A stretch of DNA of 64,000 bases from Yersinia mollaretii ATCC 43969 (GTDB taxonomy: Bacteria > Pseudomonadota > Gammaproteobacteria > Enterobacterales > Enterobacteriaceae), in contig NZ_CP054043.1 in the NCBI RefSeq assembly GCF_013282725.1, forward strand, positions 3,348,001 to 3,412,000, written 5' to 3'. Shown one piece after another: positions 1 to 9,318 of the stretch (positions are counted from its first letter, which is position 1; the number at the start of each line of letters is the position of its first letter). The notes beneath the pieces were generated by a model. The model saw only the letters and a list, made by a program, of their open reading frames with translations, was not told the origin of the DNA and searched no databases. The position numbers were made by a program, and so were the translations under genes.

Positions 1-763
1 TCTCCATTCCACGAATCTCGTAATCAATGCCTGTGGCGATACAGCGGGCCGCTAATGGCTGGCTTGCCAGCAATAAATCAATGCGCAGACCTCTATTTTC
101 ATCAAAGCCCCGCGAGCGGTAATCAAACCATGAAAATTGATCATTGCAATCAGGATTTGCTGCACGGAATGTATCGACCAACCCCCAACTTTGTAACCGC
201 TCTAACCACGCACGCTCTTCAGGCAGGAATGAACATTTACCGGTACGTAACCAGCGTTTTCTGTTCTCTTCGCCGATACCAATATCCAGATCCGTCGGGC
301 TAATATTGATATCACCCATAATCAGCACCTGAGAATCGGCTGAAAGCTGTTGTTCCAGATACTGCTGTAAATCTGCGTAGAAACGCTCTTTTGCTGGAAA
401 CTTTATGGGATGATCACGACTTTCCCCTTGAGGAAAATAACCATTAATGACGGTTAGAGGACCTTGTGGTGTCGCAATGTCAGCCATGATAATACGGCGC
501 TGAGCATCCTCTTCATCCGTAGGGAAGCCACGACGCACTGCCAAAGGCTTCTCCTTAGTTAATAGTGCGACACCATAATGGCCTTTTTGGCCGTGATAGA
601 AAACGTGATAACCGTGCTGACTGACATCTTCAAGAGGAAACATATCATCGTGTACTTTTGTTTCCTGAAGACCGATGACATCTGGTTGATGCTGCTCAAT
701 TATTGCGGCGAGTTGATGTGGTCTAGCACGTAGCCCATTGATGTTAAAAGAGACAAACTTCAT
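1..763 (-). CDS. xthA: Exonuclease III, C-terminus cut by window edge
   Basis: Exonuclease III removes nucleotides 3' to 5' from duplex DNA and acts as the main AP endonuclease in base excision repair in the cytoplasm. The minus strand reads open from an ATG at 763 to base 1 (254 codons of a family length near 268). It begins [14 protein letters not shown], then shows LQETKV (metal-binding Glu near 34), GDINISPTD (catalytic Asp/Asn near 151-153) and RIDLLLAS (Asp near 223-229), and ends in YEIRGMEK at the edge. The last residues, including the catalytic SDH near 258-260, lie outside. No stop codon is visible because the gene is truncated only by the window. It stands alone, divergent from the gene at 1562. 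Identification is firm. Confidence 0.95.
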   Translation of the reverse strand, partial: MKFVSFNINGLRARPHQLAAIIEQHQPDVIGLQETKVHDDMFPLEDVSQHGYHVFYHGQKGHYGVALLTKEKPLAVRRGFPTDEEDAQRRIIMADIATPQGPLTVINGYFPQGESRDHPIKFPAKERFYADLQQYLEQQLSADSQVLIMGDINISPTDLDIGIGEENRKRWLRTGKCSFLPEERAWLERLQSWGLVDTFRAANPDCNDQFSWFDYRSRGFDENRGLRIDLLLASQPLAARCIATGIDYEIRGME

Positions 764-1561
764 GGTCAGCACCGTTGATTTGCTAAGAAATGGCTCCGGA
801 TATTAGCAGATATAGAATGGAAATGTAATCCATTAACAGAGAATAAAGGAAAGGGGATAATGTTATATTGTCATTTTAGGTTGGGGAGCATTATTACGAA
901 ATCTAGATTTTAAAAAATACGCCAAAACCATCGGGTCATCTATGGAATAGCTATTGTTTAGTGATTGAAAAATAAACTGTCATTTTATTTCCACATACTT
1001 TCAAATAAGCATGCTATATAAAATAGATTTAGCCTTGAGTAAATCATCATCAGCACTCTTTTATCAAATAAGCCATGTATCATGTTTATTGTTTGAAAAA
1101 TAATGAAAATATCGACTTATAAATTAAATGTATTCTCTTGCTAGAGGTGAGTCATAACTAATCACCTTAGCCAGTTGAAATTGCGTTGGGTATTTTTAAC
1201 TATGAGTAGTGGCATGCCATAATATCCGATTGTGATTTTTTCCAGTCTATAGATGTTAATTGATTTTGTAACGTGAGGAATAAAAGATAGTTATTAGAAA
1301 TCATGGATCTACGATGAGTCCTCTGCTAAAGCTATGGATAGAGTCAGGGGGGTAATGCATTAAATATCCACAGTGATAATAATAAAAATGCAACTTAACG
1401 CTATTTGTTCCTATGTGATGATGATTTGAGTGTCAATTATTGAAAATACAACCCATATTCTTAAGTTATTAAATACTTAATAATGTCTACAGATAATAAC
1501 AAGCATTTAAGTATGCCTGTTGTTTTTTTTGGTAAATTTTGACTCAAAGGACTAGTGAATT
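764..1561. other. AT-rich intergenic region, no gene seen
   Basis: About 800 bp between divergent xthA and the LysR-type gene. It is very AT-rich with many stops in all frames. I see no RNA gene or strong terminator. It presumably holds the promoters of both neighbours; AT-rich DNA of this kind is a typical H-NS target, but that is inference. Confidence 0.5.
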
Positions 1562-2422
1562 ATGTTTCTATCTAGAAAGCTAGAGGCCTTTATGGCAGTA
1601 GTTGAAAATGGCTCGCTGAGTAAGGCTGCAAGGGTGATGAACAGAACGATCCCCCCTGTAGCAAAATCAATAAAAGATTTTGAATATATAATAGGGAAAA
1701 AATTATTCAAACGAGAAAAGTTTGGTATGAGTCTAACTAGAGATGGTGAGGTTTTATATAACGATCTAAAGGATTTGTATCAACAAGAAAAAGAGATTAC
1801 GAAAAAGCACCTGACCGGGCATGTTTCCAATGTCATCAATATTTACTACGATTGGGGTAAAAGTGAAAGTCTAATAAAATTATGCAAAGTGGCTGAAAAA
1901 AATAATATTCAAGCCAATGTAATTCAATTCTTTTATGAAAATATTGATGACATTGGGGATTATGATGGAAATTCACTAATCCTGTCATCAGAAATAATTC
2001 CCAGTGATAAATTTATGTTGCTAAATGAAGTGGTGAATAGTAGTTTTGGCATTTATGGTAGAAAAGATATTATTAATGAAAGCCAAGATATATTAAGTGT
2101 TCTTCATAATAATATTTGGTTATGCAATCCAGTATTATACAGAAGCAAAATTATTAAAAATTTAGAGGAAAGTGTTAAAAAACAATACAATAAAGTCAGT
2201 GTTAGGCAGGTAGATAATTTGATCTGTTGCTTGAATTTTATCTACTCTGGGCGATACGTATGTATTACAGACTCAGTTCTGGATGGTTTTAATGATGATT
2301 CTAAACTCGATTTTATAAATTTATCGAGTTTTAATCATGAGGGTAAATTATACTTCTATAAGTCACGTTCACATTCAAGTGTATTAAATAGACTCATTGA
2401 CTACATCCAGACACTAGCCTAA
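1562..2422 (+). CDS. LysR-type transcriptional regulator, AT-rich
   Basis: 286-residue protein with an N-terminal winged helix-turn-helix of the LysR family: residues 1-65 contain FMAVVENGSLSKAARVMN, then PPVAKSIKDFE and GKKLFKREKFGMSLTRDGE. The C-terminal two thirds fits the length of a LysR effector domain but is strongly diverged and rich in Asn, Ile and Lys. An AAAGGA motif lies about 10 nt before the ATG. The gene and its flanks are far more AT-rich than xthA or purU, which suggests acquisition by transfer. No target operon is adjacent: the next genes are tRNAs on the other strand, so it may act elsewhere. Family call is secure; effector and targets are unknown. Confidence 0.8.
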   Translation: MFLSRKLEAFMAVVENGSLSKAARVMNRTIPPVAKSIKDFEYIIGKKLFKREKFGMSLTRDGEVLYNDLKDLYQQEKEITKKHLTGHVSNVINIYYDWGKSESLIKLCKVAEKNNIQANVIQFFYENIDDIGDYDGNSLILSSEIIPSDKFMLLNEVVNSSFGIYGRKDIINESQDILSVLHNNIWLCNPVLYRSKIIKNLEESVKKQYNKVSVRQVDNLICCLNFIYSGRYVCITDSVLDGFNDDSKLDFINLSSFNHEGKLYFYKSRSHSSVLNRLIDYIQTLA

Positions 2423-2559
2423 CCACATCATTTTTATTAATTTCTGTCTTGCTACGTTCGACATAAGCCTTTAAAAAGCTCTTATCTTTCCTGCCATTAC
2501 TATTTTGACTTAATTGTCTGTCAGAAAATTAAGGATTTATATGTAAAGTAATGATGGGC

Positions 2560-2835
2560 GTTGTCTCGCTGCGCTCGGCGCGAACCTTGTCGAAGGTTCT
2601 CATCTTCCCCGATGAGTATTATTTTTTGATTTAGTTTATTTTGAAAGTTCGGGGGGGTATGAAAGATGGTGGTGGGGGAAGGATGACTCGTCACTTCGTT
2701 CCTCGCCCTTCGGGCCAACGCGATGCGTTGTTGTCTCGCTGCGCTCGGCGCGAACCTTGTCGAAGGTTCTCACCTTCCCCGATGAGTATTATTTTTTGAT
2801 TTAGTTTATTTTGAAAGTTCGGGGGGTATGAAAGA

Positions 2836-2853
<18 letters not shown>
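2560..2853 (-). repeat. Two copies of a ~125 bp repeat ending in tRNA-Tyr 3' end
   Basis: Bases 2560-2684 and 2730-2853 are near-identical direct repeats (one G fewer in the second run of Gs, one C/T difference). Each ends on the plus strand with the 18-base complement of the tRNA-Tyr 3' end, TGGTGGTGGGGGAAGGAT, at 2667-2684 and 2836-2853; the second is the true end of the tRNA gene. On the transcribed strand each tRNA end is therefore followed by a conserved spacer with small hairpins. This resembles the rtT repeats that follow tyrT in E. coli, where units also begin with a copy of the tRNA 3' end. Confidence 0.85.
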
Positions 2854-2920
<67 letters not shown>

Positions 2921-3002
2921 ACTGATTTCGTGGTTATATAACTAAAATACTTGGCCGTGATTGAACCTATTGTTTACGCATTAATCTAGAAAGATAAATT
3001 AA

Positions 3003-3118
3003 TGGTGGTGGGGGAAGGATTATTCGTCACTTTGTTCCTCACCCTTCGGGCTGCCGCTTTGCGTCGTTGTCTCGCTACGCTCGGCTCGAACCTTATCGAA
3101 GGTTTTCACCTTCCCCTT
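3003..3118 (-). repeat. Third, degenerate tRNA-Tyr 3'-end repeat in the spacer
   Basis: Between the two tRNA genes, 3003-3020 again carries TGGTGGTGGGGGAAGGAT, the complement of the tRNA 3' end. It is followed by a diverged copy of the spacer unit (TTGTCTCGCTACGCTCGGC at about 3066-3085, then AACCTTATCGAAGGTT). No complete tRNA is attached, so this is a remnant of unequal recombination or a functional rtT-like unit. Confidence 0.75.
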
Positions 3119-3172
3119 AAGTGCTCATCTGAACTCCTGATACGGAATTAGCTTGAGGCTCAAGGTTAAATA

Positions 3173-3257
<85 letters not shown>

Positions 3258-3301
3258 ACAGGCCTAACAACTTAACAAAGCTCTCTTGGTAAGCGGGGCG
3301 C

Positions 3302-3329
3302 ATCATATCAAATGAAGCGCCCCTGTAAA
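3302..3329 (-). promoter_or_regulatory. tyrT-type stable RNA promoter
   Basis: On the minus strand TTTACA (3329-3324) and TATGAT (3307-3302) are separated by 16 bp and followed by the GC-rich discriminator GCGCCCCGC. This closely matches the E. coli tyrT promoter as I remember it, a classic stringently controlled promoter. It is correctly placed to drive both tRNA-Tyr genes. Confidence 0.85.
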
Positions 3330-3416
3330 GACTTGAAATGAAAAAAATAATTTGTTCGTTGCTTTTTTGTCCGCGCCGATGATTATGTGGGCAAAAAAGT
3401 TCTGTTTATTGTGTGC

Positions 3417-4265
3417 TTAGAGAATAACGGTACGGTTACCGTAAACAAAAACACGCTGTGCCAAAACACGATACAGAGCACGGCTAAGAACATTTTTTTC
3501 AACATCGCGCCCAGCACGCATCATATCTTCAGCTGTATAGGAATGATCAACATGAATGACATCCTGCATGATAATTGGACCTTCGTCCAAACTATCGTTC
3601 ACGTAGTGAGCCGTGGCACCAATGATTTTCACACCGCGCTCATAAGCCTGATGGTAAGGGCGTGCGCCGATAAATGCGGGCAAAAATGAGTGGTGGATAT
3701 TAATAATCTGGTAAGGGAAGCGTTGAACAAAGGCAGGTGTTAGGACACGCATGTATTTAGCCAATACAACATAATCTGGTTGGTATTGCTCAATTTGCTC
3801 AATTAAGCGTTGATCATGTTGATCACGAGTCAAACCTTCATGGCTTATCAGGTGGAAAGGAATATCAAAGCGCTCAACCAGTACCTTAAGTGCATCGTGG
3901 TTACCGATCACTGCCGCAATTTCGACATCCAGTCCACCATAGGCGCTCTTCATTAATAAGTCGCCGAGACAATGTGCTTCTTTTGTTACCATGATGACTA
4001 TCCGACGTCGCCCAGCCGCGTGCAATTCACGGTTAGTGCCTTCGGGTAATGCATCGTCCAAATCCGCTAGCAGAGTAGTATCGTTAAAAATACCCTCTAG
4101 CTCTGTACGCATGAAAAAACGACCCGTCAGGTGATCAACGAATTCATTATTCTGTACAATATTCAACTGGTGCTTATAGCAAATATTGGTGATTTTTGCG
4201 ATTAAGCCTTTGGCGTCAGGGCACATTGTGCGTAACACTTTCTTCTGTACATTCTGGTGTGGCAT
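3417..4265 (-). CDS. purU: Formyltetrahydrofolate deformylase
   Basis: 282-residue cytoplasmic enzyme that hydrolyses 10-formyl-THF to formate and THF, balancing the one-carbon pool and supplying formate for PurT. Residues about 8-85 form an ACT domain (LRTMCPDAKGLIAKITNIC). Residues about 88-282 form the formyltransferase fold, with the signature INIHHSFLPAFIGARPY and the catalytic Asp in NDSLDEGPIIMQ. Length matches the family. ATG at 4265 (MPHQNVQKK) is the natural start. It lies downstream of the tRNA-Tyr operon on the same strand, as in E. coli. Confidence 0.95.
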   Translation of the reverse strand: MPHQNVQKKVLRTMCPDAKGLIAKITNICYKHQLNIVQNNEFVDHLTGRFFMRTELEGIFNDTTLLADLDDALPEGTNRELHAAGRRRIVIMVTKEAHCLGDLLMKSAYGGLDVEIAAVIGNHDALKVLVERFDIPFHLISHEGLTRDQHDQRLIEQIEQYQPDYVVLAKYMRVLTPAFVQRFPYQIINIHHSFLPAFIGARPYHQAYERGVKIIGATAHYVNDSLDEGPIIMQDVIHVDHSYTAEDMMRAGRDVEKNVLSRALYRVLAQRVFVYGNRTVIL

Positions 4266-4350
4266 AAGGTGGTAAATCCTGTCTTAGCAATGCTGGATGT
4301 TGTGTAAGTTTAGTTTTTGATGATGCGAAAGTAATTAAGCGATTTTATTG

Positions 4351-4815
4351 CTAATGTCCGCAACACTTCTTATATTTTTTCCCCGAACCGCAAGGGCAGA
4401 TATCATTTCTACCCACGGAAGGCCGTACTCCGTCGATATAATACCAGTGTTCTTTTATGCGAAGGAAGCGGGAACGTTCATGCATTGCGCTGACCTGTGC
4501 CCTGTTTTCATCAGTAAAATGGGCAATAAATTCAACAAAAGCTTCATCATCATGGCTGCCTGCTGTTTCGGCGATGACGGTTAACCCGACCCATGACGTA
4601 TTGGCAAAGCTTTGAATTATCCCCGCCCGCCAATCCTGTGCTCCGCAACCTGGATGCCAGGTTTTAATCAGGTAGTCCACATTCTTTTTAACATAGGCAC
4701 TGTAACGGGAGCGCATCAATACTGCAGGTTTAGCTGCAATCTGAGTACCCAGAATGTAGGGTTCACAGCATTTTTGATATTCAATGGTGTTACCGCAGGG
4801 ACACTGTTCTGACAA
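4351..4815 (-). CDS. ychJ: YchJ family SEC-C protein (TTG start)
   Basis: YchJ-type protein of about 154 residues with SEC-C zinc-binding motifs at both ends: [16 protein letters not shown] near the N-terminus and [16 protein letters not shown] at the C-terminus, flanking an NTF2-like central region ([21 protein letters not shown]). I place the start at a TTG (4815). A GGAG lies 5 nt before it, and the protein then begins at the same point before the first CxC motif as E. coli YchJ. The in-frame ATG at 4860 would add 15 residues and has no comparable ribosome site. Function is unknown; zinc binding is inferred from the Cys/His motifs. Confidence 0.88.
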   Translation of the reverse strand: MSEQCPCGNTIEYQKCCEPYILGTQIAAKPAVLMRSRYSAYVKKNVDYLIKTWHPGCGAQDWRAGIIQSFANTSWVGLTVIAETAGSHDDEAFVEFIAHFTDENRAQVSAMHERSRFLRIKEHWYYIDGVRPSVGRNDICPCGSGKKYKKCCGH

Positions 4816-4977
4816 AATTTCTCCGAAACAATTATTGATGCCACGATATCTGCTAAACATCGGTTAACGACAGATAGGGGTGAGCAAAAGTAGAGTCGAT
4901 ATCCAGCTATCTTACCTAATCACGAGTGGAGGTTCAAAGTTGATCATTTTGCGAGGGCATCAGGCCAGATAAAGTTT

Positions 4978-4993
4978 TGTGATTGACATCACA
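4978..4993. promoter_or_regulatory. Perfect CRP-type site 1
   Basis: TGTGATTGACATCACA matches the CRP consensus TGTGA-N6-TCACA at all ten conserved bases. It lies 58 bp (centre to centre) upstream of a second perfect site, between divergent ychJ and the small ORF at 5082. Confidence 0.7.
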
Positions 4994-5000
4994 AAAATAG

Positions 5001-5029
5001 TTGACCGCCGTTTCATTATCGCGTAACTT
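5001..5029 (+). promoter_or_regulatory. Candidate sigma70 promoter between the two CRP sites
   Basis: TTGACC (5001-5006) and TAACTT (5024-5029) are spaced 17 bp and point towards the 23-codon ORF. CRP-type site 1 is centred about 50 bp upstream of the predicted start of transcription; site 2 would overlap the start. Prediction from sequence only. Confidence 0.35.
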
Positions 5030-5035
5030 AATAAC

Positions 5036-5051
5036 TGTGATGTGTATCACA
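5036..5051. promoter_or_regulatory. Perfect CRP-type site 2
   Basis: TGTGATGTGTATCACA again matches TGTGA-N6-TCACA at every conserved base. It lies 30 bp before the start codon of the small ORF. Two perfect sites within 75 bp are rare by chance. Confidence 0.7.
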
Positions 5052-5081
5052 TAAAAATAACGATATTTACAGGAGCAACCC

Positions 5082-5153
5082 ATGAAATTGATCAATAAAG
5101 TTATCGCAATGTTTGAAAAAATGAGTGTTTCATTTGGCACCATCAACGGTTAA
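5082..5153 (+). CDS. Candidate 23-residue small protein
   Basis: ATG at 5082 opens a 23-codon frame beginning MKLINKVIAMFEKM and ending SFGTING. AGGAG at 5071-5075 lies 6 nt before the ATG, an excellent ribosome site. Two perfect CRP-type sites and a plausible promoter lie directly upstream. The first half could form an amphipathic helix (hydrophobic L, I, V, I, M, F against N, K, E, K). I do not recognise a named family. Alternatively the transcript is a regulatory RNA and the frame is accidental. Support is the signal context, not homology. Confidence 0.5.
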   Translation: MKLINKVIAMFEKMSVSFGTING

Positions 5154-5243
5154 TCGCCTTATTCATACTTTGTAAACTGCCACCATGTTCTGGGGCGGTT
5201 GCGATATCGAGTTAAAAACGCTTTAGCCGTCTAGAACTAACAG

Positions 5244-5285
5244 TGAAATTCGATAAATATGAGACGCTCTATTCATCGAATTTCA
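5244..5285. repeat. 11-bp inverted repeat
   Basis: TGAAATTCGAT (5244-5254) and ATCGAATTTCA (5275-5285) are perfect inverted repeats with a 20-nt spacer. No T-run follows, so it is not a clear terminator. It lies about 90 bp after the small ORF. Confidence 0.4.
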
Positions 5286-5442
5286 TATTTCTACCGCAAA
5301 GCGCAACTTGTTATTGAGATTAATCTCAGGCCACAATCCTAAATCGCGACCATAATAGTCGCTATTTGGGTATCAGTTATTGAAACAATAAAGGTCAACG
5401 AAAAGTCAGCTAATATATACTGACGGTCACTTCACAATCCTA

Positions 5443-5775
5443 TCATCTGTTACTCGCCCCTAAAGACTTCAGCCTATATAAGCTCAATAGTTCATATTGA
5501 TAGCCACCAAATTCGGATGTAAATTCAAAACCTAAGCGCTGATACAGTTGCACCGCCGCAGGCTGATAAATATGGGTTTTTAGGTATCGACTGACTAAGT
5601 TTAACTTATTGTATTTAATAATGATTATAGTTCTCATCAGTATACTCTCAATCAGATCAGCATGAGTGCTCCCTGCTGGGTAGAGTGCCTCATATTTGAG
5701 AGAGTAGTCACGCGACTGTAAACCTTCGTCAGCAAAGCAACGTAGCGCGTAACAATTTCTGACAAGCACAATCAA
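5443..5775 (-). pseudogene. GNAT acetyltransferase remnant
   Basis: A minus-strand frame of 110 codons whose C-terminal part reads QPAAVQLYQRLGFEFTSEFG, the typical acetyl-CoA-fold end of a GNAT N-acetyltransferase. The upstream half lacks a recognisable N-terminal GNAT domain and the frame is shorter than the usual ~150 residues. It looks like a decayed or truncated gene, though expression of a short protein cannot be excluded. Confidence 0.45.
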
Positions 5776-5822
5776 TCATTTTGAGCCACTATTACGTATA
5801 AGGTTAGCAAGAGAAGCAGTGC

Positions 5823-6839
5823 ATGGAAAAACCACTAGTAGGTAAAAATATTTTAGTCGTCGAGGATGAAACGGTCTTTCGAACTGTCATCGCAAGATTC
5901 CTTGGCTCACTTGGCGCTACGGTTCACCAGGCAGGAAATGGACTAGAGGCGTTAGACCATCTTAAAGTTGAGTCTCCGGACCTGATACTTTGCGATCTCG
6001 CTATGCCTCAAATGGGTGGTATCGAATTTGTTGAGCGATTACTCATTCAAGGGGTGAAGATCCCGGTTCTCGTTATTTCAGCCACAGATAAAATGGCTGA
6101 TATCGCGAAAGTCTTACGTCTGGGAGTTAAGGATGTTTTATTAAAGCCGATAGTGGATTTAAACCGTTTACGTGAGGCGGTGTTGGCTTGTCTTTATCCT
6201 GCGCTATTTACCTCACATGCCATTGAAGAAACAGAGCTTATTCAAGATTGGGAGGCGCTGCGCAAGAATCCGCAGGATGCCGCTCAGTTATTAAAGCAAT
6301 TACAACCACCAGCCCACCAGACTATCGCTCACTGCCGAATAAATTATCGACAATTAACCATGGTTGAGCAACCGGGGCTTGTGCTTGATATTGCAGCATT
6401 ATCAGATAAGGATTTGGCTTTTTATTGTCTGGATGTCACCCGAGCGGGGGATAATGGTGTTCTAGCAGCGCTATTATTGCGGGTGCTATTCAACGGGATA
6501 CTACAAGAGCATTTGGCACATCAACAACAGCGTCTACCGCAAATGTCATCTTTGCTTAAACAAGTTAATCAACTATTAAGGCGTACCCATCTGGATGGGC
6601 AATTTCCATTACTCGTCGGCTATTATCATGTGGAACAGCAAAATTTAATTTTGGTTTCGGCAGGTCTACATGCCAATGTCAGTGCAGGGAAAAACCAGGT
6701 CCAACTCAGTAATGGGGTGCCTTTAGGCACCTTAAAAACGGCACACTTAAATCAAATTAGTCAGCGTTGTGATGCATGGCAATGCCAAGTGTGGGGGGGC
6801 GGGAGTCGTTTAAGGTTGATGCTTTCAGCCGATGAGTAG
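5823..6839 (+). CDS. rssB: RpoS adaptor / response regulator RssB
   Basis: 338-residue adaptor that delivers sigma S (RpoS) to the ClpXP protease. Residues 1-120 form a receiver domain: acidic pocket E14-D15, phospho-acceptor D58 in LILCDLAMPQMGG, and K near 108 in DVLLKPI. The C-terminal region is a degenerate PP2C-like domain (LVLDIAALSDKDLAFYCLDV, NGVPLGTL). Length and both domains match E. coli RssB. An AGCAGTGC stretch precedes the ATG. In E. coli rssA lies upstream and galU downstream; neither is present here. Confidence 0.95.
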   Translation: MEKPLVGKNILVVEDETVFRTVIARFLGSLGATVHQAGNGLEALDHLKVESPDLILCDLAMPQMGGIEFVERLLIQGVKIPVLVISATDKMADIAKVLRLGVKDVLLKPIVDLNRLREAVLACLYPALFTSHAIEETELIQDWEALRKNPQDAAQLLKQLQPPAHQTIAHCRINYRQLTMVEQPGLVLDIAALSDKDLAFYCLDVTRAGDNGVLAALLLRVLFNGILQEHLAHQQQRLPQMSSLLKQVNQLLRRTHLDGQFPLLVGYYHVEQQNLILVSAGLHANVSAGKNQVQLSNGVPLGTLKTAHLNQISQRCDAWQCQVWGGGSRLRLMLSADE

Positions 6840-7164
6840 TACATCTATTGTATAAATAGCACAATAACAGGTTCATATAGTTAATGTATTTCTTTCTTTT
6901 ATTCTCCTCATTTCCCCAGCGAATATAAATGGTTCTATAACAGTTTACCGAAATAAGCCAAATCTGTATCAATCAATGTGTACGTTCATGATGTGTGAAA
7001 TATCGATTGATATACTTTTCTCCTGACTTATGTCTGAAAATTTCTACCCAGATTTTATTATTCGCTGGCAATAAGGTTGTGTCGCCTCAGGCTAAATTAA
7101 GGTTAGTTCTTGATAATGGTCGGCTATGCGTCCCTTATTGAATTGCAACTGAAGGATTGAACGA
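6840..7164. other. Intergenic region, presumed ugd promoter
   Basis: About 325 bp between rssB and ugd. No terminator or RNA gene is evident. A GAAGGATTGAACG ribosome site precedes ugd. I found no convincing PhoP or PmrA box. Confidence 0.4.
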
Positions 7165-8514
7165 ATGAAAGTGACGGTTTTTGGTATTGGTTATGTAGGA
7201 CTCGTCCAAGCCGCAGTGCTGGCTGAAGTCGGTCATGATGTTCTTTGCATCGATGTCGATGCAAACAAGGTTGCTGATCTGCAAAAAGGCCGTATCGCAA
7301 TTTTTGAGCCGGGCTTGGCACCCTTGGTGAAAGAGAACTATGAGGAGGGTCGTCTTCGATTTTCAACCGATGCACAAGCAGGTGTTATGCATGGCTGCAT
7401 TCAATTTATTGCTGTGGGAACTCCTCCTGATGAAGATGGAGCTGCTGACCTTAAATATGTACTGGAAGTTGCTAGCACCATTGCTAAATATATGGATAGC
7501 CCTAAAGTTATTATTGATAAATCTACTGTTCCTGTGGGGACGGCGGATAAAGTGCAACAAAGGATAAAAGCGGTTCTAGAGCAGCGTGGTCTGGAAATAG
7601 CCTTCAACGTGGTCTCAAATCCTGAATTTCTAAAAGAAGGGGCCGCCGTAGCTGACTGCAAACGGCCGGAGCGTATTGTTATTGGTATTGATAGTGATGA
7701 CAATGGCGTCATTGATTTAATTAGCGAGCTATATGAGCCATTTAATCGTAATCATGATCGCATGCTAATTATGGATGTTCGCAGCGCGGAACTGACCAAA
7801 TATGCAGCAAATGGCATGTTGGCAACAAAAATCAGTTTCATGAATGAGATTGCAAATATAGCTGAGCGGCTGGGTGCAGATGTCGAAAAAGTACGGCAGG
7901 GCATTGGGTCGGATTCCCGCATTGGCTACCATTTCATTTATTCGGGCTGTGGTTATGGTGGCTCCTGTTTTCCAAAAGATATTCAGGCATTAATTCGGAC
8001 AGCAGAAAGTTGCGATTATCAACCTCAACTGTTGCGGGCTGTGGAGCAAATCAATAACGAACAGAAGTATAAGTTGACAGATTTTATTCAACATCATTTT
8101 GATTCACAGCTTGCCAATAAAACATTTGCTCTTTGGGGGTTAGCATTCAAACCCAATACCGATGATATGCGTGAAGCTCCAAGTCGGGTTTTAATGGAGA
8201 CATTATGGCGGGCTGGAGCGATTATTCAAGCTTATGACCCAGAAGCCATGGATGAAGCTCAGCGCATTTATGGTGCAAGAGATGACCTAAGATTAATGGG
8301 TACAAAAGAGTCGGCGCTACAGGGGGCTGATGCTTTGATTATTTGTACTGAGTGGCAGAATTTTAGAGCACCTGATTTTGACATGATCAAATCTAGATTA
8401 AAACAGCCAGTTATTTTTGATGGGCGCAATTTGTACGATCCTGAGCGCTTAAATAGCCGGGGATTCACTTATTATGGGATTGGTCGTGGAGCGTCGATTA
8501 ATCAAGTGAAATAA
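7165..8514 (+). CDS. ugd: UDP-glucose 6-dehydrogenase
   Basis: 449-residue NAD-dependent enzyme that oxidises UDP-glucose twice to UDP-glucuronate, a precursor of aminoarabinose lipid A modification and of polysaccharides. N-terminal Rossmann motif [20 protein letters not shown] (residues 7-26), [20 protein letters not shown], and the catalytic Cys268 in [12 protein letters not shown]. The C-terminal UDP-binding domain has [15 protein letters not shown]. Length fits the longer bacterial family rather than the 388-residue E. coli type. It sits beside hns where E. coli carries galU. Sure of the function. Confidence 0.95.
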   Translation: MKVTVFGIGYVGLVQAAVLAEVGHDVLCIDVDANKVADLQKGRIAIFEPGLAPLVKENYEEGRLRFSTDAQAGVMHGCIQFIAVGTPPDEDGAADLKYVLEVASTIAKYMDSPKVIIDKSTVPVGTADKVQQRIKAVLEQRGLEIAFNVVSNPEFLKEGAAVADCKRPERIVIGIDSDDNGVIDLISELYEPFNRNHDRMLIMDVRSAELTKYAANGMLATKISFMNEIANIAERLGADVEKVRQGIGSDSRIGYHFIYSGCGYGGSCFPKDIQALIRTAESCDYQPQLLRAVEQINNEQKYKLTDFIQHHFDSQLANKTFALWGLAFKPNTDDMREAPSRVLMETLWRAGAIIQAYDPEAMDEAQRIYGARDDLRLMGTKESALQGADALIICTEWQNFRAPDFDMIKSRLKQPVIFDGRNLYDPERLNSRGFTYYGIGRGASINQVK

Positions 8515-8849
8515 ACGACAAAAGATGATTCATGTGTTGGGTACAAAATCAAATGCGTTTCCTTTTTGTACTCAACCCAGCATGCCGATGAACTCACTTC
8601 ACAGGTTGTGTTAAATACGCTTTCATATTGCAAAATTATGGAAAATCTCAGTTACCCTAGTTATATCAATTATTGCGAAGCGATAAATTAACAGAGTATT
8701 CTTATGGCCTGACTAACAGAGTGATAACAGAGGGTTATTTATAGAAGTTGATATGTTTAGGTCAGTTACGCCTTGTCAGTTGTACGTTAATTCATCGAAA
8801 CTACGATAGATACTTCAGCTATGATTGGTGAAATGCTTGAGATGGATAA
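8515..8849. other. Intergenic region after ugd
   Basis: Converging ends of ugd and hns enclose about 335 bp before the terminator. AT-rich, with stops in all frames; no gene seen. Confidence 0.4.
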
Positions 8850-8884
8850 AAAAATACCCTCCGTATTATAGGAGGGTATTTTTA
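8850..8884. terminator. Bidirectional terminator between ugd and hns
   Basis: AAATACCCTCC (8852-8862) pairs perfectly with GGAGGGTATTT (8871-8881) around an 8-nt loop. The stem is flanked by A- and T-runs on both sides, so it can stop transcripts of hns and of ugd. Confidence 0.85.
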
Positions 8885-8910
8885 TCGCAATAGTAAATTA
8901 ACGAATACTA

Positions 8911-9318
8911 TTACAGCAGGAAATCATCTAGTGATTTGCCTTCTTCTTCAATGGCTTTCTTAATCACTGCTGGAGTACGGCCTTGGCCTGTCCAGGTTTT
9001 CGTTTCGCCATTTTCGTCTACATACTTATATTTAGCTGGACGTGCAGCACGCTTCGCTTTAGTCGTCGCTTTAGTTGCACTCATAGTTTGCAGCAGTTCA
9101 TTTGGGTCAATACCGTCAGCAATAAGCATTTCACGGTATTGGCTCAATTTACGTTCGCGTTCTTCAATTTCAGCTTGTACTTGAGAATCTTCTTCGCGGC
9201 GTTCGTTAACGACCACTTCAAGCTTCTCCAGCATTTCTTCTAAAGTTTCAAGAGTGCATTCGCGTGCTTGTGCACGTAGAGTACGGATGTTGTTAAGAAT
9301 CTTTAACGCTTCGCTCAT
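8911..9318 (-). CDS. hns: Histone-like nucleoid structuring protein H-NS
   Basis: 135-residue nucleoid protein that silences AT-rich and horizontally acquired DNA. The N-terminal coiled-coil dimerisation domain ([20 protein letters not shown], residues 1-65) is followed by a linker ([17 protein letters not shown]). The C-terminal DNA-binding domain has [15 protein letters not shown] (about 108-122), which includes the minor-groove QGR core. Length is near the E. coli 137. The 750-bp AT-rich upstream region suits autoregulation. This protein probably silences the AT-rich islands in this same window (inference). Confidence 0.97.
   Translation of the reverse strand: MSEALKILNNIRTLRAQARECTLETLEEMLEKLEVVVNERREEDSQVQAEIEERERKLSQYREMLIADGIDPNELLQTMSATKATTKAKRAARPAKYKYVDENGETKTWTGQGRTPAVIKKAIEEEGKSLDDFLL

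Noticed and set aside
2521..2718. 65-codon minus-strand frame in the tRNA repeat region
   Set aside because: It lies wholly in the duplicated tRNA-Tyr flanking repeat and has no protein features.
7105..7135. PmrA/PhoP box upstream of ugd
   Set aside because: Half-sites near ATTAAGGTTAG do not match the consensus spacing and bases well enough.
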